This document shows positions 1 to 11,141 of a DNA stretch of 64,000 bases, one piece after another. The stretch's first letter is position 1. Every line of letters starts with the position of its first letter. The translations under genes and the position numbers were made by a program. A model generated the notes under the pieces. The model was not told the origin of the DNA, did no database searches, and saw only the letters and a program-made list of their open reading frames with translations. The stretch is from Caenorhabditis remanei (lineage: Eukaryota > Nematoda > Chromadorea > Rhabditida > Rhabditidae): positions 3,162,001 to 3,226,000 of the forward strand of contig NC_071332.1 of the NCBI RefSeq assembly GCF_010183535.1. Direction: 5' to 3'.

Positions 1-930
1 CTTCTCCCCCTTTGCTAGGTTTTCTTCTTTTCCTTCTTCTCACATTTCGCCGCCGCGCATCACCGAGGTAGACGTGAAATGAAAAAAGGAGCAGAAGCCG
101 AAGACGGAGTCAAGAAGAAATTCAGAAGGCTTGTCCTCTGCCACCGGAAATTAGAAAAAAAATGGAGAAGAAAAAGTAGAAGAAAGATGTTTGGACACTT
201 TCAATGAGGGGGGCTCGAGTGGATTTTGGGGTGGAATAGAGAAGAATAAAAGAGAGAGAGACCGAAATTTTATGCGCTCGTTAATCGTGTTCAATCCAGA
301 CGAACATAAATTGAAAGTTTGAAGAAGAAGCCATGGAGCACTTCGGGGATATGGGCGGTGCATAAAGGACTGGCGAGTCTTGGATCCAGAGAGCTTCACC
401 GGTGTTGTCCTGGTGACAATACGGTACCTATGGTTTTTGACGGCCTTGTAGAAACTAGTCCAGGAAAATTTTACAGCTCCGTTCAGTACAGGTCCATTTA
501 CTCTAAAAAAGTGAGAACGATCTGTTTTAGAGGACGGACACAATATACGGTCCTTAAGGTATCTGAGGTATGAAGGTGCGGACGGTGCAAGCTCAGCATC
601 TGTGAACCCCTCATACTCTTGGGATCAGGGAGATGCTGGCGACGATGCAACATTATTAGAGTAACTTGTAGGTTGGTCAAAAAAATTTTGAGCTACAGTA
701 CCTGAAGTATGGTATTTGGAATATGCAGTTGGTGCAAGCTATAAAGCCGCCCATCCCCGAAGGTATTGAAAGTATTATCACAACATTCAAAAACAGACCC
801 TAACTAGGCATGAAGTTAACGACTTGTGGGCCGCCAGTATTTGGAATTGACTACCGATGTCACCGATGGTACCGATGTGACCGTTAGTTTATGACAACCA
901 TACTGAGTAACAGTTATAGGGTATGATGAT
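1..930. other. Region without a supported gene
   Basis: Open frames of 60-130 codons exist on both strands between about 150 and 680, but none shows a recognisable domain or a convincing set of splice sites, and they overlap each other in different frames. The stretch 340-680 is less AT-rich than its surroundings, so an exon of a gene starting outside the window cannot be excluded. Confidence 0.4.
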
Positions 931-939
931 ACTTATCAA

Positions 940-1165
940 GGCCTGGTAAGGCCCGAAAGCCCAAAGACCCGGGCCGAGAAAAAACTTTGAAGGCCTACCC
1001 GGCTTAAAAAGAGAACCAAATTTTTTCAACATTTCATCAAAAATGCTCACATTTTTGATGATTTTTTAGAATTTTTTATAATTCTCAATTGTAGTCGAAA
1101 ATGTGAAATTCGAAAAATATCGAAATTTTTCAATCACTGTGCCAATCATCCGGGCCCCCTCGAGT
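940..1165. mobile_element. Relic of GGCCCG-ended hAT-like MITE
   Basis: GGCC/CCCGGG-rich ends (about 945-990 and 1150-1160) enclose an AT-rich core with CGAAAATGTG-type motifs. The core resembles the reverse complement of the element at 26547-26758. Ends are decayed and no target duplication is visible. Confidence 0.5.
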
Positions 1166-4140
1166 TGCTGGTACAGGTCTCTGAACTCGCGTTTTGGAGG
1201 CGGAGCTTGAATTTTTAATTAAATGAGAACAGATAAAAATAAAATTAGTGAATGATATGATTTTGGCTTCGGGACGTTTCAAAACGAGATGCTTGGCAAC
1301 CAGTACCGCCTTGTTTCGAAACGACCCGGTATCTAAAACACAATATAACACGTAACATTTATTAGCAAGACCCTCCCCAGACACTCCTTAGAGACAGTAT
1401 CCTGTGTTTTGAATGTTTTGATCTACCCGCCCCTCTCCCTCTAAACGGATATGAGTCACAAAGAGAGGTGGTAACTGGAAACCCCACCGCCTCGAAAATG
1501 AGAAAAACAAGGTAGTTTTATTTCAAAAAGGAGAAAACGAAAAAGTGTTTTGATACACACGTTTTTTGGATGGGTATCAGTTACAGGAAAGAAAATAAGG
1601 AGAAGGAGATGATGGGAAGAAGATAGTGACGGAGAGGCGAATGGAAAACATGAAGGCTAGGAATGGAATGGGAGGAAAGAAAGTGTGTGGGAGTTTTGGG
1701 AATGATATAGCATGTGGAATTCAGGGGAACGGAAAAAAATTGGGATCTTGAGAAATCGGAAATAAGCAAAATCTTCATAATGTTAGATTTTGTTAACAAT
1801 TTTGTATAGAAGATGTATAGAAAGTTAAACTTGGGTTATGAACCGTTTGTCAGTGACTTTTGACAGATTTTCCACCGATTATTTTGCAAAACAATGTATA
1901 GAAAAAAGCTCTTGTTATCTGAACTTTGCTTGTGATGTCTCAAGTTTGTAGACTAAACTAAAGACTGGACGAGATTCACATTTCGGTATATTTTCAGCTG
2001 ACGCGGTGGCGCTTGAAGTGAGTTATGGTCCTCGCTTTTGCCTGGTTTGCAGATATTGTCAAAATAAAAAAGTATACTTGACAACCGGGCCGAAACGGTT
2101 CAAGAGTTTCTAAAGTTCTTTGAGCTGCAAATAATATCAAAATATAAATCTTGTCAAGTTCTACGTCTCTGATATAGTCCGGGCTGGATAGCGGATCGTT
2201 AATGAGCTACGAAAGGACCAGCGGCACCTTCATAATACGACTTCCGACCCGAACCCGCAGAAATCTACATTTTTGTATATTTTTCAGCTTATAACGTTGA
2301 GTTTGAAGGAAGTTATGCAACAATTTATGCTAAAATCACGAAGTACTTTTTCAGGTATGAAACTGCGCTCTAACATAATTAAAATGTTCCAAATAAAGTT
2401 AGGACATCACCATCGAAGTTTTGCTGAGTTCGTATGTCACTCTCACTTTTCATTACTATGCATTGTTTTGCAAAATAATGGGTGCAAAATCTGTCGCTGC
2501 CAAAAGATCAAACCCATTATTCCCCTTGTGACTGGTCAAAAAAGAGAGCATAAAATAGTGTCATGACTCCACTTCTGAGTGGAAAAACATGAATCCAGAC
2601 TCTCGAAGGAGACTCATTTTCCGCCCGCATGACTTGTTCTTCGAAACTGAACTCCGCGACCAAACTTCGAGACGAAGGTGTTGTGCTTTCTTGCCGCCCT
2701 GCCACACCTCTGCACGCACTTCCGGTAATTCGAACAACCCGAGTCGTTTTCTTGTTTCTTTCAACTGTTTGGAGAAGAAAAGGGGATTGGATGAATGGGG
2801 TGGAAGACGTCAAGAATTGAATGATGGTGTTTTCAAAGGTCAGTTTTTTAGGAAAAGTTCAATGTGCTATAGAATTGTTGGAACACGTGATCACTGGAAG
2901 TTGAGAAGGGATTCTGAATCCGCTCATATCCCATCTTCTTGTCAGCGTAGTTGTGAACTAACCATGGCACTTTGACAGAAATTAGTCCGGGATTGAGCGG
3001 TCTAAGAAGCTTAATAACTGCGACCACTGCTAGACACCGTATCCCCTCGAAATATGAGTAGATTCAGAATCTTCACGACTTCAGGTTTTGTTTTTTTCAG
3101 GACTGCTAAAAAAACTAGATTTCGAAAACATAGGCAAATCCGAAATTTCGGAAATTACGAGATACGAGATTTTGGAAATTTCAACGTGCTCGTTTTTTCA
3201 AGTCATCCCCCAAAAAATAGTCATCAAATTGATAATCAATCAAATTTCAACATACTGGCGAACCAGCGCGTAACTCGCTTGAAACACAATAAGCTGAAAA
3301 ATATACCAAAATGAAGATCTTGACGAGTTCTATGTCTGCGGCCCCCAACGTGGCGAATGGGTGTCTGTAAATTTTTTGTAGTAACTCCATTATAAAATTG
3401 GCCCATGACATTTTTAAGACTTTTCATTATAAGGACAGTTTAGTAATTGCCATAGATAGTCGCTGAAACTGAGCAAAGCAACAAAACTGAACAAAATTTC
3501 AAGTATAGCAAACGCTACCTGACATTCCTACTAAAAACTAGAAGTTTACGGCAACATCGACTTCAGATGATAAATGTGTGTTTAGTCGGTTTCCCCCCCC
3601 CCCCCCCCCCCATGAGTTATGTACTTCCCTCTCCCCATGTTTTCTTGAGTAGAGGGTGGACACAACCTATTTTCTCGATTATCGAAAGAGGTCAACATAT
3701 TTTTAGAAGACAATTTGAGAAAAAGGTTGCAAAAGGAGGCGAAAAGAGATTGAAGTTTGAGGGGGCGCATTATAATTGAGACAAGGATGAGAGGGAAGTT
3801 CACTTCCTGGTGGGAAGTGAGATGACGTCTGAGATGAGAAGGAGCAGAGAATTCATGGAGAAGAAGAATCAGAACACAAACAATGTGAACTTCAGAACGA
3901 GACAGGTAACAAATTTCGAGCTGAACAGTTGTTTTGAATCGCTGAAAGATACCTATTTTGGTTTTCAGTACTGTAATTCGGAAGAAAAAAAAAGAGTTTC
4001 TCCCATCCAGCCAACCCTTCCAAGAATGTCATCACTCTTCTGAAGATAATCGGCGGAGATTTTCCATTGTATTGACCAGTCAAAAATTCGAAATAGACAG
4101 GTGGGAAACCAAAAAAAAGTGAGTTTTTTTTTTTGAATGC
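1166..4140. other. Non-coding, repeat-rich stretch
   Basis: No exon set could be assembled here. The open frames around 2510-2980 run on both strands over the same bases and match nothing else in the window. A pure C run lies at 3593-3611. The stretch contains T-rich and A-rich decayed repeats only. Confidence 0.4.
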
Positions 4141-4149
4141 TCTCGTCGG

Positions 4150-4735
4150 GAATCTTCAGATATTTCCCAATTTGATGTTTTTGAAGAAAAAAGATCAAAA
4201 ACGACTCCTTTTCTGCAAATCCAGCTCTAAATAACCTGAAATGAAGGTGTGACAAAACCATGCCGCATAGTTCCTGAAATGGGAGGAGCCAATTTAGCCC
4301 CACTCATTTCTTGGAGACGTAATTGTCTGAAAATGTACGCAGAAAATATTATACAGAAAAATACGTTTTTAAAAATATAAAAAAAGTCAGAATATCAGAA
4401 AGAAATGGGTGAGAAAATGCAAGGAAAGAACAACTCTTAATGGGGGGAGAGACGTTTGGATATTACTTTGGCTAGACAGGGAATTGAAATTAACAAAAGA
4501 AAATAATTTAAAGTGATTGAAAAATAAATAAAAATAAGTAATAAGACAAGGGAAGGGTGGAGGAGATGAATGAAGTGGTGGTAGATACGAGCTTCTAGAT
4601 CCACTGCTGCCAATCCTGTCGGACGGGGAGAAAGCTGAAATCGAAATATACTGAAACATACCTGAACACCACTGAAACTAATGTGATGACGCCCTAGCAA
4701 ATATTCGGCACCATCTGCATAATGAACACAATCTT
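4150..4735 (-). repeat. 3'-flank block of the RING unit (inverted copy of 25900-26450)
   Basis: Read on the minus strand, this block follows RING copy A and contains the same ordered landmarks as 25900-26450 on the plus strand after copy E: a GTTTCAG-like stretch, a TGGATCCAGAAGC-like motif, a GGGAGGAG motif and the phrase around CTGGATTTGCAG. It is therefore part of the duplicated unit rather than a gene. Confidence 0.55.
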
Positions 4736-4740
4736 TTGAT

Positions 4741-4746
<6 letters not shown>

Positions 4747-4795
<49 letters not shown>
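4747..4795. repeat. (GA)n microsatellite
   Basis: A run of roughly 24 GA dinucleotides in the 3' flank of RING copy A. The matching positions after copies B (about 6562-6571) and C (about 8871-8881) carry only 4-6 units, so the expansion is specific to unit A. Confidence 0.95.
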
Positions 4796-4798
<3 letters not shown>

Positions 4799-4854
4799 CC
4801 TAGAGAAGTCAGATACTCTAGCTTCTCTGCGTTACAGGGAGAGAGATACTGAGT

Positions 4855-6111
4855 CTATGAAAAACTGTGTCTTCGTTGAACCTTCTTTTTATCTTGCTTT
4901 ATTTCTTCAATGATTCCGAGTAGGGCATAGTTTTTCTTTAATTCGTTGTAATTGTAATCAACTGAAAATATTTATACATTTAGATAATCTTTATACACAA
5001 CTCACGGAAAGTGCCTTCCCTACATACTGGACACTGGATACAGTCACAGTCTATATTGTAGAGCATCTTTGCACATCCAGAACAAACAGTGTGTCCGCAT
5101 GACAACATTTTCGGAGTTCTTTTCTTGATTGATTCGTGATAGAATAATTTGCAAACGCTGCATTTTAAGTCGTGATATCTGAAAAATAGAAAAGTTAAGT
5201 TTCTGAGATTGAGCATTATCAAAATGATAAACGCCAACAAACCTCAAATCAGTTTTCTCCTGTTCGAAACCGTTGTTATCTTCTAACTTTTCATCATCAC
5301 TACTATCCATTATTTCTACAGTATCCACAGTAGTATTCAAATCATCCTCTTCTTCCTGTCCCCAATTCGACTCGAGAATCCACACAATCCAATAATCAGA
5401 TAATATAATAATATGAAGTGCTGTATACATGATTTGAAAGCAAACCAACGGATACAAACTGAACCAAACATTGAAGTACCACAGAGTGGACAGGAAAATG
5501 ACTAAACTCCACTGAACGATAGAGCGAAGATGCCCAGAAACTATTTCGTGTCTTTCCTTTACAGATAGAACTAAATTGTATATGTTGGGCACCATAAATA
5601 TGGTATAAGACATGAAAGATGCGTAAGAAGACATGTAGAAACAGCGGAATGTTACCTGTAAGAAGCTCAATTACTTAGAAAGCAAAATATTGATTCAAGT
5701 CTTTTGGCATTTTTCCGGTTCTTTTCCAAATGGGTCTAGCGAAATGGCAAAAGACTTATGAATCAACCTAATAGAATGATAAATAGAACCAACCTCAGAT
5801 GCGACTCCATTTCTCGCAAAAACAATATAGGGAGCTATTGAACATAATGACACTCCGAAATATCCAAATCCATAATGTACTCTACTTATCTCTAAAACAT
5901 TTCTTTCGCGTCTACTCGTTAACTCCATAACTATCGCGTTTATTAAAAACACAATAGTTAAGACTATTATATACGTGTAGAGAGGCGTTAAGTCTTTCGG
6001 ACAATCGAACCAGAAACCATAAAAAGATGCTACAAACAATAGTAAATGGCGGAAGAATCCATTCAATGCAACTTCGCATCTCCATTTGTCTAACTGATAC
6101 AGTGAAGGCAT
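4855..6111 (-). CDS. Multi-pass membrane RING protein, copy A
   Basis: Four exons, minus strand: 5794-6111, 5243-5655, 5006-5178 and 4855-4961; all phases agree and give 336 aa. Exons 1-2 encode about six hydrophobic segments. After them comes an acidic linker with VEIMDSSDDE, a SUMO-interaction-like motif. Exon 3 is a C3HC4 RING: CSVC, then SCGH, TVC, SGC and CPVC. The short basic tail (ELKKNYALLG...RRHSFS) ends the protein. In known families such RINGs recruit ubiquitin E2s, so a membrane-bound E3 ligase is inferred; substrates are unknown. The ATG lies just after TTTCAGCA, a splice-acceptor-like site seen in the other complete copies, which supports this start. Copies B and C follow in the same orientation upstream. 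Confidence 0.85.
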
Positions 6112-6269
6112 TGCTGAAACAAAATACTTTCATATAAAAGAAGGAAAATAAATACTATAAATGATATAGAAAGAAGGAAAAAGAATGGGTGGGATAGGGA
6201 AAATAAATAATATAGGGGAAAACGAAAAGAAATCAATAAAAAAGAGAACTGAGGAAAGGGGGAAGAGGG

Positions 6270-6365
6270 GATAATGACCTGTAGGACAAGTCTTACTGTG
6301 AGGAGGGAGAGAGGGCAACCATCTGCTCTATGTGACATCATCTGACAACGACAGAGAATAAAAGA
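6270..6365 (-). promoter_or_regulatory. Conserved upstream block of RING copy A
   Basis: A short block with the motif ACCATCTGCTC...TGTGACATCATCTG lies about 200 bp upstream of the ATG. It recurs upstream of copies B (8595-8665), E (24425-24480) and F (32885-32920), although the sequence between it and the coding region is simple and variable. Conservation suggests promoter or 5' untranslated sequence; no factor can be named. Confidence 0.45.
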
Positions 6366-6630
6366 AAAGTGGAACACGAGGGGGAAAATGGGTCAGGGAG
6401 AGAGATCATGACGGTGGAACGGGCTCCTGGATCCACTGCTGTCTGACGGGAAGAAAGCTGAAACTGAAATATACGGACACATTCCTGAACGCCACTGAAA
6501 CCAATGTGATGACCCCTAGGAGATGTTCGGCACCATCTCCACGATGAACACACTATTTTGATAGAGAGAGAGAACCTAGAGAAATCAGACACTCTAGCTT
6601 CTCTGCGTTACAGGGAGAGAAATCTTGAGT

Positions 6631-8419
6631 CTATGAAAGACTGTGTCTCCGTTGAACCGTCTTCTTATCTTGCTTCATTTCTTGAATAATCCCGATTAGA
6701 GCGTAGTTCTTCTTTAATTCTTCGTAATTGTAATAAACTGAAAATCTTTTCATTTTTCCATAATCTTTATACAAAACTCACTGTCAGTCACTTCCCTACA
6801 TATTGGACACTGGATATAGACGTAGTCTATTTTGTAGAGCATCTTTGAACATCCAGAACAAACTGTGTGTCCGCATGACAACATTTTTGGAGTTCTTTTC
6901 TTAATTGATTCGTGATAGAATAATTTGCAAACGCTGCATTTTAAGTCGTGATATCTGAAAACTGGGAATGTTTATGGCCCAAATTTAAATTGATTAAGTA
7001 CATCAAATGAAGATCTTCATTTTTGTAGTTGACTGTTTTTAAATAGCTCGGCGAGGTTTTGATATATGCGTTTTCAAACATAAGCAACCGAAATCAAGGT
7101 TCAGAGACAAATGGCACTCTAGCTTCTCTGCGCCTCTTCTTCTCCTTTTCCGAGTCCGATGCCAATCTTTGAAGACGCATATCTCAACACCTAGCAGAGA
7201 TATCAAAAAGTTGTGAACTACAAAAATGAAGATCTTTTTGTGATCTACACAAACCTTAAATCAGTTTTCTTCTGATCGAAACAGTCTTTATCTTCCAAAT
7301 CTTCATCATCACTACTATCAATTATTTCTACAGTATCTACAGTAGTATCCAAATCATCCTCTTCTGGCTGTCCTATATTAGACTCGAGAATCCACACAAT
7401 CCAATAATCAGATAATATAGTAATATGAAGTGCTGTGTGCATGATTTGCAAACAAACCAACGGATACAAACTGAACCAAACATTGAAGTACCACAGAGTG
7501 GATAGGAAAATGACTAAACTCCATAGAACAATAGAGCAAAGATACCCAGAAACTATTTTGTGTTTTCTGTTCACAAATAGAACTATATGGTAAAGGTTGG
7601 GCACCATAAATATAGTATAAAACATGAAAGATGCGTAAGAAGACGTGTAGAAAAATTGGAATGATTCCTGAAAGAAATTCAATTACTTAAGGAGAATTGA
7701 GGTCATAATTTTTATTTTAGATTTCGTTACTTCAGTATATTCTAAAAAACATTTATATTGACGCACTATGTATTATCGTTTTCCTAACTCAAAAGGAACT
7801 TTGGTCGAAAAGTGTTTTTGGCGTCAGTGAGTCCTCGTTAACTCACTTTTCAGTACCATGAAAGCTACAGGTCATCAAAGTCATGTCTCACTGAAACCAT
7901 CTAATTTCAGTGCAGTTTAGCGAAATTTTGGAGTTTTTTGCTTCGACAACCAGTAAAATTCAATACACCGATAAACACTATCAAACTTTGTCATTTTTCA
8001 CTGAGAACAGGCAAAGTTGATTTATAACTTTTGTAGCGGTACAGTACCTTCAGTCCTCTTCTTAGAAAATTAAATAGAAAATGAATAGAACCAACCTCAG
8101 ATGCGACTCCATAATTGGCAAAAACGAAATAAGGAGCAATACCCCATAACAATAGCCCGGCAGATCCTATTCCATAAATTGTTTCAATTCGCTCAAAAAA
8201 ACCTATCTCGCTGCCCATTGAATCGATATATATCAAGACAGTTTGGATTAGTAAAAACACAATAGTTAAACCTATTATATTCTTGTAAAGAAGCGTCAAG
8301 TCTCTCGGACAACCAAACCAGAAACCATAAAAAGTTGCTGCAAACAATAGTAAATGGCGGGAGAATCCATTAAATGCAACGTCGCATCTCCATTCGTCTA
8401 ACTGATACAGTAAAGGCAT
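6631..8419 (-). CDS. Multi-pass membrane RING protein, copy B
   Basis: Exons 8096-8419, 7255-7667, 6782-6954 and 6631-6737 give 338 aa with consistent phases. The order is the same as in copy A: about six membrane segments, an acidic linker with VEIIDSSDDE (SUMO-interaction-like), a C3HC4 RING (CSVC...SCGH...CPVC as in the siblings) and a tail ending RRHSLS. Intron 2 (6955-7254) holds a hairpin MITE at the same position as in copy D, which copies A, C and E lack. Intron 1 is also longer than in siblings. The start follows TTTCAGCA. Role as a membrane E3 ubiquitin ligase is inferred from the RING; nothing in the sequence identifies the membrane or substrate. Confidence 0.85.
7005..7253. mobile_element. 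Type-1 hairpin MITE in intron 2 of copy B
   Basis: Inverted arms of the widespread type-1 element: GAAGATCTTCATTTTTGTAG at the left and its complement at the right, with a GCTTCTCTGCG core. It is shared with copy D (23700-23975) and marks their common ancestry. Confidence 0.75.
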
Positions 8420-8594
8420 TGCTGAAACAAAATACTTTTATGTAAAAGAAGAAAAATAAATACTATAAAAGATGTAGAAAGAAGGAAAAAAAGTGGGTGG
8501 GATAAAGGGAAGAAATAATATAGGGGAAAACAAAAAGAAATCAATAATAGTAAAAAAGAACAGAGGGAGGGGAATGAGGGGATAATAACCTGTA

Positions 8595-8665
8595 AGATAA
8601 GTCTTACTGTGAGGGGGGAGATGTCAACCATCTGCTCGATGTGACATCATCTGCCAACGACAGAG
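8595..8665 (-). promoter_or_regulatory. Conserved upstream block of RING copy B
   Basis: Same ACCATCTGCTC...GTGACATCATCTG block as upstream of copy A, again about 200 bp before the ATG on the minus strand. Confidence 0.45.
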
Positions 8666-8940
8666 AACAGAAGAAATGTGAAACACGAGGGAAATGTGGG
8701 GCTGGGAGAGATTTTGATGGAGGCAACGGGTTCCTGAATCCACTGATGTCTGACGAGAAGGAAGCTGAAACTAAAAGTTACTGAAACATACCTGAATACC
8801 ACTGAAACCAATGTGATGACCCCTTATGAGGTCTTCGGCACCATCTCAACAATGAACACAATGTTTTGATAGAGAGAGAGAGAGTCTAGAGAAGTCAGAC
8901 ACACTGGTTTCTCTGCGTTACACTGAGAGAGATATTGAGC

Positions 8941-10150
8941 CTATGAAAGACTCCGTTGAACCGTCATCTTATCTTGCTTCATTTCTTGTATGATTCCGAG
9001 TAGAGCGTAGTTCTTCTTCAATTCAATGTAATCAACTGAAAATGTTTTCCTATTTTCAGAAACTTCACGTTAAACTTACTGTCGATCACTTCCCTACATA
9101 CTGGACACTGGATATAGACATAGTCTAATTTGTAGAGCATTTTTGCACATCCAGAACAAACTGTGTGTCCGCATGACAACATTTTCGGAATTCTTTTCTT
9201 AATCGATTCGTGGTAGAATAATTTGCAAACGCTGCATTTCAAGTCGTGATATCTGAAAAGAGAAAAGTGAATCTTCTGACATTGCAGACATTATTAAATT
9301 AATAAAAACCAACAAACCTTAAAACACTATCCTCCCGTTCGAAACAATTGTTATCTTCCAACTTTTCATCATCACTACTATCAATTATTTCTATAGTAAC
9401 TACAGTAGTATCCAAATCATCCTCTTCTTCCTGTCTCCGATTTGACTCGAGAATCCACACAATCAATATATCAGACAATATAGTAATATGAAGTGCTGTG
9501 TACATAATTTGAAAGCAAACTAACGGATACAAACTGAACCAAATATTGAAGTACCGCAGAGTGGACAAGAAAATAACTAAACTCCATTGAACAATAGAGC
9601 GAAGATACCCAGAAACGATTTCGTGCCTTTCGTCTCTTGATAGAACTATATTGCGAAGGTTGGGTACCATAAATAAGGAATACATCATGAAAGACCCGTA
9701 AGAAAACGTGTAGAACAGTTGGAATGATTTCTGAAAAAAATTCAATTACTTAAAGGAGCCAAAAACTCAAAAAGTTAATTTAGTCATTTTCTTAAAAAAC
9801 ACAATAGAAAAATGAATAGAACCAACCTCAGACGCGACTCCATATTTGGCAAAAGCAAAATAGGGAGCTATATCCATCATTAATACTCCGCAATATCCTA
9901 TTCCATAATTTAATTCATTTAGCTCTAAAACACCTCTCTCACTGCTCATCAAATCAGCATATATCATGACTGTTTGGAATATTAAAAACACAATAGTTGA
10001 ACCTATTATATTCTTGTAAAGCAGCGTCAAGTCTCTCGGACAACCGAGCCAGAAACCATAAAAAGTTGCTGCAAACAATAGTAAATGGCGGGAGAATCCA
10101 TTCAATGCAGCGTCGCATCTCCATTTGTCTAACTGATACAATAAAGGCAT
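8941..10150 (-). CDS. Multi-pass membrane RING protein, copy C
   Basis: Exons 9827-10150, 9318-9730, 9080-9252 and 8941-9035 give 334 aa. The hydrophobic segments, the linker with IEIIDSSDDE and the C3HC4 RING match copies A and B. The final exon lacks six bases relative to copy B just before the stop, an in-frame loss that shortens the tail to QRSLS without breaking the protein. The ATG follows TTTCAGCA. Of the conserved upstream block only ACCATCTGCT survives (about 10342). Function as a membrane-anchored ubiquitin ligase is inferred from the RING. Confidence 0.85.
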
Positions 10151-10159
10151 TGCTGAAAC

Positions 10160-10560
10160 AAAATATTTTTATATAAAATAAGAAAAAATAAATACTATAA
10201 ATGATATTGAAAGAAGGAAAAAGAATGGGTGGGATAAAGGGAAGAAATAATATAGGGGAGAACGAAGAGAAATCAATACGAAAAAGAAGAGCTGGGGGAT
10301 GGGGAAGAGGGGATAATTGGATAGAGGGGTGAGGGGGAGGTCTACCATCTGCTACATCTGCCAATGAAGGGGGCAAGGAGAAAGGCGGAACTCTCGGGTA
10401 AGGGCGGGGGGAATGTGACAGGGAGGGAGATCTGGATGGAAGAGACGGTGGTTGTGTCCTTCTAGACGAGCGGGAAGACGCTGTAATTTTTGAAGGGCAA
10501 ATTTGATCAACACATCTCAAAAGAAAATCTCAAAATGTGGCAATTTCAAAATTAATAGAT
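10160..10560. other. Upstream flank of RING copy C
   Basis: Pyrimidine/purine-biased sequence homologous to the 5' flanks of copies A and B. The 188-codon minus-strand open frame here is low-complexity Ser/Pro/Leu translation of this flank and is not conserved in the sibling flanks, so no gene is called. Confidence 0.5.
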
Positions 10561-10566
10561 ATCATA

Positions 10567-10980
10567 CAGTCCCAGCAAAAAAACGTATCTTATTTTGCCT
10601 TTTTCTGTTTAAAAAAGTAAAATTTTGAGAGTGTGACATAGTAAAACTAACTGTCCCACAAAATAACTTTTTATGGGATCGAACAGACCAAGAATAGGAC
10701 TTTATTTTTGTAGTTGACAACTGTTTTGTACGGATACTCTCTGGCAAGTTACATATCGATCTTCGCAATTTTCGAGCTGATGTTTTGAAATGGTCATAAC
10801 TCTCTAGGGAGTGTCCGTACAAAAAAGTTGTCAACTACAAAAATGAAGTTTTACCCTTGATCTGTATGATACATTAAACGTTTTCTTGATGTAACAATCA
10901 GAATTACTATGGCACACTCTCAAAATTTTACTTTTTTAAACAGAAAATGGCAAAATATGTTAGATTTTTGAAAGGTACTG
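10567..10980. mobile_element. Type-2 MITE, TA target site
   Basis: Imperfect terminal inverted repeats start CAGTCCCAGC and end GGTACTG, with TATTTTGCC shared further in, and TA sits on both sides (10565-10566 and 10981-10982). Inside are inverted copies of a segment containing GTTGTCAACTACAAAAATGA. TA duplication and CAGT ends are as in Tc1/mariner-type elements. Confidence 0.75.
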
Positions 10981-11141
10981 TATACAATGTGTGAAGGACC
11001 TCAAAAATGAAATTACCCCAAATTGCAGTTTTTTTCTCAAATTGACACCAAATATCAAGGCTGTCTGAATTTCAATCAATTTTGAAATTTTTACACGAAA
11101 TTTTTTACTGTCCAAATTCAATGTGTTTCAGGTGTGCTGCG

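Noticed and set aside
2510..2980. Overlapping open frames on both strands as a gene
   Set aside because: Frames of similar length exist on both strands over the same bases with no domain, paralogue or splice support.
9954..10520. 188-codon minus-strand frame upstream of copy C
   Set aside because: It overlaps exon 1 of copy C in another frame and is a Ser/Pro-rich translation of pyrimidine-rich flank not kept in copies A, B or E.
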